DNA of 64,000 bases from Tetradesmus obliquus (taxonomy: Eukaryota > Chlorophyta > Chlorophyceae > Sphaeropleales > Scenedesmaceae): contig CP126194.1 in assembly GCA_030272155.1 (NCBI GenBank), positions 3,215,501 to 3,279,500 on the forward strand, in the 5' to 3' direction. A model generated the notes under the pieces. That model was given only the letters and a program-made list of their open reading frames with translations, was not told the DNA's origin and searched no databases. Positions within the stretch are counted from its first letter, which is position 1. Each line of letters begins with the position of its first letter. Shown here one piece after another: positions 1 through 12,347 of the stretch. The translations under genes were made by a program, and so were the position numbers.

Positions 1-101
1 GCAATCATTGCTGACCGCTGTCCAAGTGCCCCTCTATCTGCGGCAGCGTGTCATCGCAGCCTGAGCACTGCTTCAAAATGTTGCTGCTGCTGCTGCTGCA
101 G

Positions 102-2462
102 GCTCAGCTAGATGAGGCTGAGCAGACGCTGCAGCAGGCGGTGTGTGACAAGATTGGTGTGATGGAGGAGCTCAGCCAGGCACAGGTGGGCACACATGCC
201 ATGCACTGGAACTGCTGCTTGAACCTGCATCAGTGTGTAAATGATGGTGGTGCTTCCTTTCCTTGACAGCTTGCAGGAACAGCCCGGTTGCTGCTGCCTG
301 GTGCTTGGATACAGGTGAGCAACCTGTTGACCAGAACCATTTGCAGCATTCATGTGTTGCATTTGTCAGCACACGTCAGCTGCTCTGCAACACATTTGTA
401 CTGCAGTAGCCCATGGCCAATACAACAATCTGCACACTGCATTTCTTTCCTGCAGGCAATGCAGGAGGAGCAGCTGCTCATCATTCAGCAGCTGGAGGCC
501 CGCAACAACCAGCTGAAAGTGCTGCTGGCACAAGCCACTCAGGAAAAGGTTGACGCATTGCTGCGTGCGGCACAGGCGGGCAGCAGCAGCCAGGCCGACA
601 CATCAGCAGCAGACCAGGATGCAAATGCCAGCAGCAGCGCATCTCGTGATAGCTCTACAGCTGCGGCAGCATCAGGCGCAGCGTCACCAGCGCCTGCTGT
701 TGCAGCTAGCACAAGCCTGACTGGCGAGGACGCTGCCGCGACAATGGCGGCTGTCGCGCTAGGAGTCGGCGCACCAAAGCGCGTGAGAGCTGCCGTGTCC
801 TATCCAGCAAATAGTGCCTGCGCCACTCCTCCACCATCACCTGCCTGCTCTGCATTCATGGCACCACCTAGCAGCAGCGCAGCAGCAACAGCAGCAGCAG
901 CAGCAGGTGGAGCAGGGCATTCACGCCTGAAGACAGGTGGCAGGCACATACACAGCAGCAGCACCCCTCCGCCATCACCTGCTGGCAGCTTCTCAGCCGG
1001 CAACGAGGCGCTTGCTGCTGCAGCTGCAGCAGCACAAGCCAGGGCCCGCGGTGGCAGCAGCAGCAACAGCCTGCAATGGCCACCAACGCCTGGCCGCATT
1101 GCAGCAGCAGTAGCAGCTGCAGCAGGAGGTTACACACTGGAGCGGAAAGGCAGCAGTACTCCCACAGCTGCAGGAGCCTCAGCTGCTGCTGCTGGGATTG
1201 AGGAGGCTAGGGCGGGTGCTGGTGACAGCAATGTATGCCATGCAGCCAACAGCAGCAGCAGCAGCAGCAGCACTGACAGCAGCACCAGCAATGGTGCTGC
1301 CTCCAAGCAGTTCAGTTCCAGCAGCAAAGCGTGGCAGGAGGAGAGAGACATGCTGCTTGCACAGCTGCAGCTGCGCAGCAGCCACCTAGAGAAGCTTGTA
1401 TCTTTTGCTGGCCACTGCAGGCTGCTGCTGCAGGACCTGCAACCCGGCGCAGTAGCAGCTGCAGCAGCAGGGCAGCAGCAGCAGCAGCAAGGGAGGCGGG
1501 GTGCCACTGAGAAAGGAAGGGAACCAATGGCTCGTCTAGCATTCCTGTCGCAGGAGCTGGATGCAAGCAGGTGTGGCGGCACACAATAATAGTTAAAGTA
1601 CATTCCATGCAACATGCTACATGCCGCATGTGACAGCCGGCGCGCATCAGCACGTTGATCAAGCTGCTGCTTGTTTGAAACGCCTCACGAACAACTTCCT
1701 CAGGCCGCCCTTGACAGTTAAGCATCAAAGTTATGGCTGCGGGCTGAGGCTGGTACATGCTGCAGAGCCTGCGGCCTTCATAAGCTCAGCTCCTTTGCTG
1801 GATGGCCGCATCTCCTGTTGCTGCCTGTGACGCAAACTTGTGCTGAGCACCAACCAAAGGAGTGGCAGCCAGCCTGCCTGTCCATGTGTGTACTGTTGGT
1901 GCTCATTCTTGGTCCATAACCGATCGTGTGCTGCGTGCCCTGCTCGTTGATGCTGCTGTGGTGCAGGAAGCTCCTGCTCAGCAGCCGCTCTGCACAGCAG
2001 CAGCACGATGCAGCAGTGGCAGCACTGCGCGCGGAAGGTGCCAGCCCCGCAGCTCTGGTTGCAGGCATCGTTGGCAGCAGCAGCAGCAGCAGCAGCAGCG
2101 GTGCGGACAAAGCAAGCAGCAAGAAGCAGCAGAGCATGCTGTCTGGCATAAGCCGGCTGTGGGGTGCTGACAAAGGCAGTAGCACTGGCAGCAGCAGTAA
2201 GAGTGGCTCAGCTATGGCTGCAAACCAACAGCAACAGGCATCAGCTGCTGCGGCAGGTGGAAAGCAGGGCTGTGGCAGCAGCAGCAGCAGCAGCAGCACC
2301 ATTACTGCGAAGGGCTTGGATGCGAGTGATGTGGTGTGGGCTGCTCAGCTGGATGCTGCAATGGCTTGTGAGCTGCAGCTGCTGTCTGACATGTGTGTGT
2401 CATCGCTGCGGCACATCCACAAGGTGACTGCTCTCAGCACATTGATGGAGGACTTCTGGTGA
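102..2462 (+). CDS. Coiled-coil low-complexity protein, 3' part only
   Basis: The gene enters from the left edge; three exons are visible at 102-185, 456-1570 and 1967-2462, joined in phases 0 and 2, ending in TGA. The acceptor at 101 follows a CTG run. The first exon and the start of the second are heptad-like and Gln/Glu/Leu-rich (QLDEAEQTLQQ, QLEARNNQLKVLLAQ), typical of a coiled coil. A long Ser/Ala/Gln low-complexity stretch follows, with two Thr-Pro-Pro-Pro-Ser-Pro type patches. A second coiled-coil segment lies near 1,335-1,440 (ERDMLLAQLQLRSSHLEKL). The C-terminus is non-repetitive (WAAQLDAAMACELQLL to LMEDFW) and is probably a folded helical tail. I do not recognise the family. A cytoskeletal or Golgi coiled-coil protein would fit, but nothing in the window decides this. 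Confidence 0.7.
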
Positions 2463-4283
2463 TGGCCTGACTGGTGTGCTTTGCACAGCCTGCTGTGAAT
2501 TTCGTTGGCGTTGTGGGGGAGAGAGCGCATATTCATTCTGACGTTGTTGTTGCCGGCGACGCTTTGTGTTTGCATGCATTTGTGCAATATATGACCATCT
2601 CTTGTCTCCATGCGCATGGGCAACAGTAGAGTTGCATAGCTGTGAATCAATACCAAAGCCCGCATGTCGTGTACAGTGGTTGTGGCTGCACCCATCCTTG
2701 TGTGCTCCTGTGCTGTGCTGTGTGTGCATGGCCAGCCTCCCGGCAGCTTTGCACTGTGAACACCTTGGGTTGCATCTTGTGCAGTTGTATCATATGACAA
2801 CACCAGGCTTGTGTGCTCCTGTGCTGTGCTGTGTGTGTGCATGGCCAGCCTCCCGGCAGCTCCCGCTGCATCTGTGAACACCCCGGGGTGCGTCACGTGC
2901 AGTTGTATCATATAACAGCACCAGGGTTGTTGCGAGGGGTTCTGCAGCATGGACAGCATTCTGCATTTTGACATGGGTGGCTCAGGATCGAGGCAGGTTG
3001 TCAGTTGCGCAGCGTGCTGAACATGATCTATACTATTTATTCTTGCAGCTACTGGTGATTGGTGTTGGAACAGCTGTGCTCCACTCGCGCGCCGTTCTGA
3101 AAGAACAGCGCATGAGCAGCTGAGGCGTGTTTGCAGCGCCCCTGCAGTTGAAGCATGCAGGGATGCTGATGCATGTTGTTTTGTCATGGGGTGCACCCCT
3201 GCATGCCACAGTGTGCCTGATCATTGTATCTGAGCATTCTGCTACCAATGTGGCACTGTGATAATGTCCATTGGACAGTCCGTCCTTGATTGTTACTCCT
3301 GGTGTGCATCCCTTGAGCCCTGACCCCTTGGGCACTGAATGAAGGATTGCCGGTGGCATCACTGTTGCATTGCTGCGTGAGTAACGTCCAGCAGAAGTGC
3401 TGTGCATTGTTTTGAAAGCAATAGGGATAGAGCAACACGCCGGGATCCTTGGGTGCGTACATATACGTGCATCGCTCAATGCCTGTGTTCGGGTGCGGAC
3501 ACACCAGGGCACAGTTCATGTGCTGCTGGCGACTGGGTGCAGGTGCAGCTAGTATGTCACATACTAGTCAGTAGTCGACGGTTGACTGCAATGGTGGTGT
3601 AGGAGAAGCTGCCCCGGGCACTAACCCGTGTGGCAACTTGTCCACAATAGGTCGTCACGTCTGTAAACCGTCTTTGTCAAGCCTCTTGGCGGTGTGCTTG
3701 CTGTGCTTGTGGCACGTATCGATGCTTGCATTGTGCTTTTACAAAGTTTACCTGCAAATCTTCATACAGAGTGTGTTACCTGCAACTCTTTGTACTGCGC
3801 GTTGTGAACTTCGCCATGCACCTTTTGCATAGCCTGTCAGAAGGCCCTGCGAACGCAGGAATTTACGCTGGCGCTCAATTGCCACAGCATCGAATGTTGC
3901 TAGTTATGAACTGTTGCCAACATATCGACCTCGCTGCCCACGTGACACACCTCCTTATCTGTGCCGGTTTTTTTACGGACAGCGCACGGCTGGTATGATC
4001 GAGATGGTGTTCGGACAGTCTGGTTCGCACTTGTTTTTGACAGGTCCTCTCAATTGATCAGGCAACCACATCCTGTTGCAGCTTTTATCTGTCTCATTCG
4101 AACTGTTGCAAACAGGTGGGGCATGGGAAGGAGCCCCGCGCCTTCTGATCTTCTAGCTGGAGCAATCGTGGCTTTGGCAGACAAGTTCATAACTCGCACT
4201 CCGTATAATATGTGCCTGCTGCTGGCGTGCAGGACGCCTATGGTTGGGAAATAAGCGGCCTGCTATCTGTGCTGAGCAAAGCC
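2463..4283. other. Intergenic region and UTRs, 1.8 kb
   Basis: This lies between two genes on the same strand. Apart from the tandem repeat at 2698-2928, I see no reading frame with protein-like composition and no RNA gene. It must contain the 3' UTR of the coiled-coil gene and the promoter and 5' UTR of the DUF4470 gene. The sequence becomes less repetitive and more AT-rich towards 3,600-4,100. Confidence 0.6.
2698..2928. repeat. Two-copy tandem repeat, about 111 bp
   Basis: Two adjacent copies begin near 2698 and 2809. They share GTGCTCCTGTGCTGTGCTGT, the block around ATGGCCAGCCTCCCGGCAGC and the block around GCAGTTGTATCATAT. They lie downstream of the first gene's stop codon, probably in the 3' UTR or just beyond it. 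No coding function is seen. Confidence 0.85.
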
Positions 4284-6510
4284 ATGGCTGCTGCCTGCCG
4301 CGAACAAGGCAACAGCCTGTTCCTGCAAGCTCACTACCCTGAAGCACTGTCAGCATACACTGAGGGACTGCAGCAGCTGCCGCAGCAGGACCCAGCTCGC
4401 AGCATCCTGCTCAGCAACATAGCAGCATGCCACCTGGCGCTTGGAGATGCAGCAGCAGCAGAAGCTGACTGCAGGGCAGGCCTCTTGCTCAGCCCTGCAA
4501 ACCCCAAGCTCCACTACCGCCTGGCCAAAGCGCTTGCAGCACAGCAGCAGCAGCAGGACACGCCTGCGGTGGCTGCATCCGTTGCTGCTGCAGTTGCCCT
4601 GCTGCAGCCGCAGCAGCTCACAGCTGAATTGGCACAGCTATACAGCGAGGTAGCAGCAGCAACAGCAGCAACACAGGGCTTCAAAGGCGTGCAGCTGCCA
4701 GCAAACCTTTCGGAAATACGTCATGCAGCTGACTCAGCAGCGCTGCTGCGGGCCATCATGGCTGATGCAGCCTTCATTGTGCTCAGCCCAGGCACCTACA
4801 AACCTGGGCTGCTCGGTAGCTTTGTGTTTGCCAAGGACATAACAATCCTAGGAGTAGGCAGCGTCACCCTTGCCAGCCCTGTGTCACATGCAGCATGGGT
4901 GCAGAGCGGCACTACCACACTTGCCAATCTGCGGCTGGTTGGCAGCAGCGGCGGAGCAGCCGTGTGTGCATCACCGCTGGACAGGCCAGGCATGCGCAGC
5001 AGCAGCAGCAGCAGCAGCAGCAGCGCTGCACCCAGCAGCAGGATGATTAAATGCAGGGTGGAGGACTATGCAGCAGCTGGGCTGCTGCTGCATGGCGGGC
5101 ATGGGGAGCTGATCGGCTGCTGCTTTAGGCGCTGCTGCTTGCATGCAATAGAGGTGCGCCAGGGCGGATCGCTGCGCGCCACAGACACCACCATTGACTC
5201 CTGCTTGCAAGGTGAGGCGGCAGCCAAGCACACGCTCAGCAACGCACACGTCACCGCAGCGTGTTGCCACAGCATCATTCCGCTTATGCAAAACTTAAAG
5301 GTGTTGCAATTCGCATTGCTTTGCGCTGGTCAGCTGTAGCCTAGTAGAGTGCTATGGTTTTGTGTGCTGCAGCACCCAGTAAACTGGCTGTGTAACGCTG
5401 GTGGCAGCTGCTGGATGGTTGTTGTATGCAAGTGCAGCCGTCATGGCACCAGCGGAAAACCAGCCGTGTCGCTCCATCTCAAGCTTACAGCATAGGTAAT
5501 ACGCCACTATCCTCAGCAGGCATGACAACATGCGACCTGCAGCAGCCAGCTCGATTCACAGTGTGACTTTCACGCCGTTGCCCTGCATTGTATCTGCAGG
5601 CGTCTGTGCTTACGGCGGCGCGCGCAGTGTGCAGCTCACCGGCTGCAGCATCACAGGCACCAGCAAAGAGGGCCTGCTGGCAGCTGGCGCCTACGAAGAC
5701 GCAGCAACAGCAGCGCAGACCGGCTCCGGCATGCCTCCTCAGCGCTACGGTGCATTCCGCAGTGAATCAATGCGAAAGGCAACCAAGGAAGCAGAGGCAT
5801 GGGGCAAGCAGCGAGGCGAGGACTTGATCGTTGATGTGACTCGCTGCACCATCTCTGAGTGCGGCAACTTTGGTGTGTCGCTGGACTACGGCTGCAGAGC
5901 GAGCATCAGCTGCTGCCGCCTGCAGAGCAACGACCCGTTCAGCGTGTTCATCAAGGGCGGCTGTGATGTGCTGATTGCAGCGTGCCAGTTTGTGTACAGC
6001 GGCAAATCGGCCAAGTCCCTGTGGGCACAATCAACAGGGCAAGGCGCCCTGAAGATGGCAGGTGAGCTCAAGTGGTGTGCAGCTGGAGGGTGCAAAGCTT
6101 TCAGAAAGATATTGGCTTCAACTCAGTGCAGCTGGTGCGCTGTTGGTGCACCAAAACCTGAATATTGCGGCAGTGCTGGAGGCTGGACCGTTCTTCTGGA
6201 GGCTGTACATGCAGAGGTGTAGGCCTGCTCTGGTTTGCAGTTACAGCAACTTGGAAGCTTGTTTCAGCACTTCTGTCTCAGCTGCAATCATCAAAATAAA
6301 CATCACATTGACACATTGGGGTTGGTAACAGGGCAGCGGTTGTCGCTCTGCTGTGCCTTCCGCGCCTACTGCTGCGCTGCCCCCTCAGGGGTGCGCATGG
6401 GCGCTAACTATGCGGGCGACGTGCAGGTGTTTGGCTGCGCCTTTGCTGGGCCGGAGCCAGAGGCAGTGCACAACGAGTTTGCGGCAGCAGCAGGTAAGCG
6501 TGTGCGTTGG

Positions 6511-6558
<48 letters not shown>

Positions 6559-7911
6559 TTCGCGGCTCGGCTGGCGTGTGCGTATGTGGTTGTGCTGTCT
6601 TAGCAGCGAGGAAAAACATATACATGAAAGCGTACAGCCAGCTGCCATGTGCATGTAAGCCAGCGCGTGCTGTGTGATGCGCGCCAAACATAACGCGAGC
6701 GGTGTCATGCATGATGCAGCCCGTGTTTATGCAGCGTTGGGCCTGCTTCTGCCTCCCTGTGTGACCTCACAAACAACCACGTGCACGATGCGGCAAGTGA
6801 CTTCCGCATGTTCCAGCGGGCAGTTATCCAACAACAGTTGCTCGGCTTAATCCAATGTTGGTGCACGAACCTACCTAACACTGTTCTTGCTGTGTTACAC
6901 TGCCCTTGTTGTAGCCGCGGGGCGCGGCGCGGCTCGCATTATTGGCATGTGGACCAAGCCGCCAACACTTGTGGCCAACACCTACCACGCCACACCTGGA
7001 CAGCTGCCAGCCATAGAGACGCTGGCTGCCAAGCTGAAGCTTGATTCAGGTGGTTGTGGCTCAATTGCTGTATTTGTTTTAGGCCTGTTGTGCGTGCCCA
7101 TCGCACTAGTGCAGTTTGTGCCTGCAGTGCAAGTATCGCTCAACTGCTGGCCGCTGCCTTGTGGTGTTCCATGCATGTCAAGCACAACTACGCAGTGCCC
7201 AGCGTGTTGCCGCAACACATGTTGACTGCCTCGTTTAGAGGAAGCCAGCTGAGCTGCTGACAACAATGCTAACATGCACGTGTGACAGTGCGCTACACAC
7301 GCTGCCAAGCTCCCATGCCGCTGGGTACTAAATTGAAATGCGTGGCAGCAGCCGCTGAATGAAGGAGAAAAGCTCAGGCACAACTGATGTGCCATTCTTG
7401 TCATGCTGCACATCACCATGCACGCGCCGGCACCACAGGCAGTGCACAGCGGCGCATGGCTGCCAAGCGCACGACGTGTGGCAGCAACTGCTGGGTGAAG
7501 CTACACAGCTGAGCTGCAACTGATATGCCATTCTGCTCATGCTGAATATCACATGCAGGTACCGGCACCTCTGGCAGTGCACAGCAGCGCAGGGCTGCCA
7601 AGCCCACGGCAGTGGCAGAGCTGTGCAGGGCTGCCATAGCTACACCCCCCTGAAGTGCCATTCTTCTCGTGCTGTTGATGGCGTGCAGGTGTCAGCACCC
7701 CCGCTCAGCGCAGGGCTGCCAAGCCCACCACAGTGGCAGAGCTCTGCAGGCCCAGCAGCACCTTCCAGCAGCCAGGCTGGTCGCCCACAGCAGACCAGTA
7801 CTATGCCATCGGCAACACGCGAGGCTTCGACGTCACGGGCGGCCTGCTGTCGGCTGCAGGAGCTGCTGCACAGCAGGCTGCTGGATCTGCTGCCGCTGCT
7901 GCTGCTGCTGC

Positions 7912-7949
<38 letters not shown>

Positions 7950-8601
7950 ACATGCCAAGCATCCGCATCCTGCTGGCTGGCCGTGGCGATGTTAGGAACT
8001 TGCTGGCAACGGTGGAAGCTCTGCAGCCGCATGCTGCTGCTGCTGCTGCTGCTGCCACAGATAGTGCCAGTACAGGCGAGACCAGCAGCAGCAGCGGCAG
8101 CAGTCTCACCAGCTGCCACTTTGTGCTGAATGACGGCCGCATCAGCATGCTGGCGCGTGATGCTGTGATGCTGCACATGGCAGCTGAGCTGGCAGCGCCA
8201 CCTGAAGCTGTGCTTGTTGTGTGAGCCAACCACGCACTGAGCGAGGCACACTGGCAGCTGCTGCAGCACAGCTGCAAGGCCCTGGCTAAAGAGCCCTGGC
8301 CCTCTTGGCTCACAGCAAGCAGCACATTAGTATACAGCGCCAGCGCTACCAAGCATGAGTTGCTTTCACAGCGGCAGACTGATGCGGGGCAAGCTACAGA
8401 CAGCATGGACGGTGGGAAGTCTGATGCTACAGCTGTGCCGGCAGACGCTGCATGGGGTGAAGCTGAGAAACAGGTTCGGGCTGTGTGTGCAGCCTGGGCT
8501 GGCTGCTCTGTCAGCTTAGGGGAGCTGCTGCAGATGCGTGATGCTGTCAACTCCTCTACTGGTGTGTTTGATACAGCAGTGCAGCTATCGCTCTCTGCAG
8601 T

Positions 8602-8637
<36 letters not shown>

Positions 8638-9817
8638 CAGCAAGGCTGCTGCAGCTGTTCAGAAGGAGGTGCGCAGCTACATCAAGGAGGGTAGCTTACC
8701 AGCAATGAGCAGCTCTGGCAGCAGCAGCAGCAGCAAGCAGGAGCAGCAGACGCGTGCAAACCCCACTTTTCTTCTGGGCACAGCTCTACAGTACACAGTG
8801 TACTTTTCTTCCTCTATTTTCAGGGCAGTGCAGCTGGCACCTGAGCCGCCATGCTGCACAACAGCAGCACAGCGGCTGCTGGCTGCGCTGCAGCCTCAGC
8901 TGGATGCAGCTGCAGCAGGGCTGCGGGGAGGCTGGCTGATAGTGCAGCTAGTGCCTGGTGAAGTGCTGACGGTCGCAACAGCTGCCAGCACCAGCAGCAG
9001 CAGCAGCAGTGGCAGCGGTGGTTTGGCTGGCAGTGCCGGCGATGCAGCAGTTGAACCACAGTTGTTTGACTACATAGACACCTCCAATGTCAGCGATTAC
9101 ACGTGAGCTTCATGGCTACTTCTGTAGTGCCAGCACTGCAGTGGACGGACTGCCCCCACAGCACCGTTGGAATCTGATGTGCCACAAGCTTGCCTTTGTG
9201 TTCTGCAGATGTGGAAGTTAATGAAGTGAGTGCGCCTGTGGCAGCACTTTCTCACCCCTGCAAGTGCACTTGCATAGTGCACTGCATACAGCACAGTGAG
9301 CTGTGGGCAAGCCCATGCTGTGCACGCTCTGTACAGAGCAACATGTTGGTGCTGTTGTGTTCGAAATGCCGACCCTAATGCTACTAGTAATGCTGCTGCC
9401 ACCTGCTTGCAGGTCGCTGCCAGCCCTGTTACAGGCGTGTGCAGCCCTGCTGTCCCCTGCCCCTCACGCACGGCTTCGCCTGGAGAGCATTGTTGCCTTG
9501 AACAGGCACAGCAACAGGGCACGAGGCACCTTGACAGCAGAGCAGCTCATCCAGGCCGCTACCGGGGGCCTCAGCGCACACACACATGCAGCACTGCTGG
9601 GGTTGCGGTACAAAGGGAGCCAGCTGCTTCCTGACTACCAAAGAGCGTTGCGGATGGAGTGGGCTGCCGCTGCAGCAGCAGAAGGGCAGATGCCAGCAAA
9701 CGAAAGCAGCAGCGCATTGGCAGCACCAGCCCTACACTCAGCTGCCAGCCTTTTCTTGGACCTGAAGCTGCCTTTCAAGCACTTTGTGGAGACATATGCT
9801 GCTGAGCCAGCACTACA

Positions 9818-9855
<38 letters not shown>

Positions 9856-11111
9856 TGGAGGCGTGGGCAGACTGGTGGTCGCATGGCTCGCCGCTAACGC
9901 TGGTGCACCTGCTGGCTCTCGCAGCGCCAACTGCATCTGTGGCGCTGCTGCAGGCCCTGCTGCGCACAGCCAGCAAGGGAGGCCTGCAGGGCCCTGCTGC
10001 GCTGTTCAAGCATGAGCTAACACTGCACGCTGGTGAGTTGCCACAGTGGGCAGTATTGCAAACAGATAACTTAGAAACTGGTTTCATGTGAGCCAAAGCG
10101 TGACCAGCGACCCTGTCAAGGGCGCCTCTTGCGTCAGTATAACGGTTGTGCAGTAGCCAGTGCACCCTGCACGCTGCTGAGGCTCTCATGTGTGCTGCTG
10201 CATGCGCTTCAACAAGTGCTGCCCCGCATGGATCTGAACACCTGCAGGTGCTGAGCTGCGTTCTTCCTGCCTGTTTGCACAAACCCGCAGGCATCAATGC
10301 AGGCAGGATCACATCATGCGCAAGCATTGCATACCCAGCCTGCCCCGGGCTGCGCCTCATTGCACACAAGGAGCACCCGCTGCTGCTGGCCCTGAGCCCC
10401 AGCCCTCTGCAGCCTGGCCTCGCCAATTTGTCAAACATCAAGCAGCTCTTCAGCTCCTTTGCATGGGCCGAAGACATGGCCGTTGCGACGCTGCTGCTGC
10501 CAGAGTCAGTTGCAGAGGCGTGCCCTAGCTGGGCGAGGTACATCACGCTGTGTGTGGCCAGTGAAGCAGGGCTTGTGGCGGTTGGGGAGTCAAAGCAGCT
10601 GTCACGGCTTGCAGGAGCTGCAGTGCGCTGCAAGGTGCAGCCCTGGCGGCCGCTGCCTGCCGCAGTGCAGTCGCAGGGACTGCTGCAGCAGTTTGACTGC
10701 AGCCTGCTGCAGCAGGTAGGACTGCCCAGCAGCAGCAGCAGCAGTTGTGGTGGCTGGCAGTCAGCTGTGCATGCAGAGCCAGGAGCTGGGCAGGTGCTTG
10801 TGGAGTTGCTAGCGCCAGCAGCAATTCATGCTGACGCAGCGGTGAACCTGTCCGTCTCAGGAAGCCTGCTGACTGTCACATTGTCAGAGGCGCCAGCCAA
10901 CAACAAGAAGAAGAAGGGTGCCAAGCAGCAGCATGGGAGAGACGGCGGAGCAGCAGCAGGAGGAGCAGCGCCAACTGCATTGCTGGATGGGCAGTTGTCA
11001 GTGCAGCTGCCGCAGGGTGTGGAGGAAGGCCAGCCAGCAGCAACCAAGATGAGCAGGGCAACAGGGCTACTGGTTGTACGCGTAGCGACACGCTCGAGTG
11101 GCGCAAGCTGA
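4284..11111 (+). CDS. TPR / right-handed beta-helix / DUF4470 protein with one in-frame TGA
   Basis: Seven exons join in consistent phase: 4284-5211, 5600-6061, 6389-6493, 6915-7049, 7776-9102, 9413-10032 and 10291-11111, giving 1,466 codons with a TGA stop. Residues 1-100 are TPR-like (REQGNSLFLQAHYPEALSAY). Residues about 170-520 have the short hydrophobic/Gly rungs of a pectate-lyase-like beta-helix (SCCRLQSNDPFSVFIKGGCD). From about residue 545 the DUF4470 signatures appear: YYAIGNTRG, the SAM-fold-like ILLAGRGDVRNLL, the acidic LNDGR turn and FDYIDTSNVSDYT. The tail has a beta-sandwich-like strand pattern. The start is the ATG that opens the TPR. DUF4470 occurs in MYND-type and dynein-assembly proteins, but no MYND finger is present here. 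Codon 693 (8222-8224) is TGA where a Trp would fit; see findings. The molecular function is unknown. Confidence 0.8.
6509..6559. repeat. TGCG tetranucleotide microsatellite
   Basis: About a dozen GTGC/TGCG units occupy the start of intron 3 of the DUF4470 gene, shortly after the donor at 6494. Confidence 0.9.
7335..7760. repeat. Three degenerate tandem units in intron 4 of the DUF4470 gene
   Basis: Related units recur at about 7,390-7,490, 7,520-7,620 and 7,655-7,750. Each has a TGCCATTCTT/C-GTGCTG segment, a GGCACC/GTCAGCACC segment and GGGCTGCCAAGCCCA followed by GTGGCAG. The last unit abuts the exon that starts at 7776. Spurious Cys/His-rich frames on the minus strand here are products of the repeat. 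Confidence 0.75.
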
Positions 11112-12347
11112 GCGCTGCAGTAGTGTAGACTATGCTTTGGTTGCAGCAGGCTGAGCTGATCGACACACAAGAACCTGCAGCATGCCTTGTTGCTGATGAA
11201 TCAACTGAATAACAGTATGTTACATGCATTGCTTGCCAAACCAAGCAATAAGGAGGCCAACTGTGAGCCGAAGTGCCATTGCAGAAAGCACCTGCTGGCA
11301 GCCGCAGTTGTCGATACTTGTACAATGCAATGTCAGCAGCACAACCGCGACAATCCGCTCCAGATACAGCTGAATGATCCTCCAACCATGCAACCTTACA
11401 CTCAATTAGCCCATCAATTCTGGCTGCAGCAATCTCAACATAACTGTGTAGGACAGCACGGTACGGGGTTGCAGCTGCAACCTGTAGATCACCCTGCACA
11501 GCCAGCTGCAGGTTCAGCAATCCACCACTGTACACCAGCACGTCGTCACCACAAAATCTGGCGCGCCAATTGGGCATCACGCATGTGTTCTTGACTTTCA
11601 AGTCAAAGATTCTGGGGCTATTATATTTTCTGCTTGATGCTGATGTTGTGATGGTCGAGCGTGTGAACATGAACACACGCACTGCAACCAAATGCAACGG
11701 CGCTACACGCCTATGCGCAGATGTTGATGACCGGTGATGATCACTGTTGACACATGGTAATCTACAAAACATCATATCTCCCACTTTAAAACACGAGTGT
11801 GCGCAGCATGCATTGGATAATATGTACAAAGTGCACCTGCGCTGTCAACTCAAGAATGCAGAAGACACAGAAGCACTTTGCAGCGCCACCCTCATTAGAG
11901 GATGCCCATGTGCTGACATTAACTGTGCTGCTGCTGCTTGACATGCTGCTGATGCTGCTTGTCAGCAACACAATTGCCTGCTGCACATGCCGTCAATCAA
12001 AAAAAGCATGGGTACGACACGGCACAATTGATGACCAATCCCAGGACCCATGATCACCTCTTCAAACTATTCGGCACACCTGTTGCTGTTGAAACACTTG
12101 ACGCGCAGATGCACTCACTGCCCAAGCGGAAGAACTCCCTCTTTCTTTCACAGCACTCGTAGTAAACCCCACCTTAAGTCTGGAGATCCAGACCCAGCAG
12201 CGCACATGTGTACACACCGTAAAGATACCTGTGGACCGTCATTTCAATGCGAGCACTCAAAACACTTCAGCGAACTCACCGGTGTCGAGTAGTCACCACA
12301 AGGCCCAGCGCAGCGCAGCTGCCATTCAAATCATTAATCAAACTCAC
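11112..12347. other. Convergent intergenic region, 1.2 kb
   Basis: This separates the 3' ends of the DUF4470 gene (+) and the hydrolase gene (-). No protein-like reading frame, repeat or RNA gene is evident. If the in-frame TGA of the DUF4470 gene encodes selenocysteine, its SECIS element should lie in the first several hundred bases here. I could not fold the sequence to test that. Confidence 0.5.

Noticed and set aside
7328..7661. Minus-strand Cys/His-rich frames resembling a zinc-finger protein
   Set aside because: They arise from degenerate tandem repeats in intron 4 of the DUF4470 gene. Cys/His spacing is not conserved between units.
9210..9227. Possible microexon between DUF4470 exons 5 and 6
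   Set aside because: Including it from the phase-2 end of exon 5 introduces a TAA. Direct joining of 9102 to 9413 keeps the frame.
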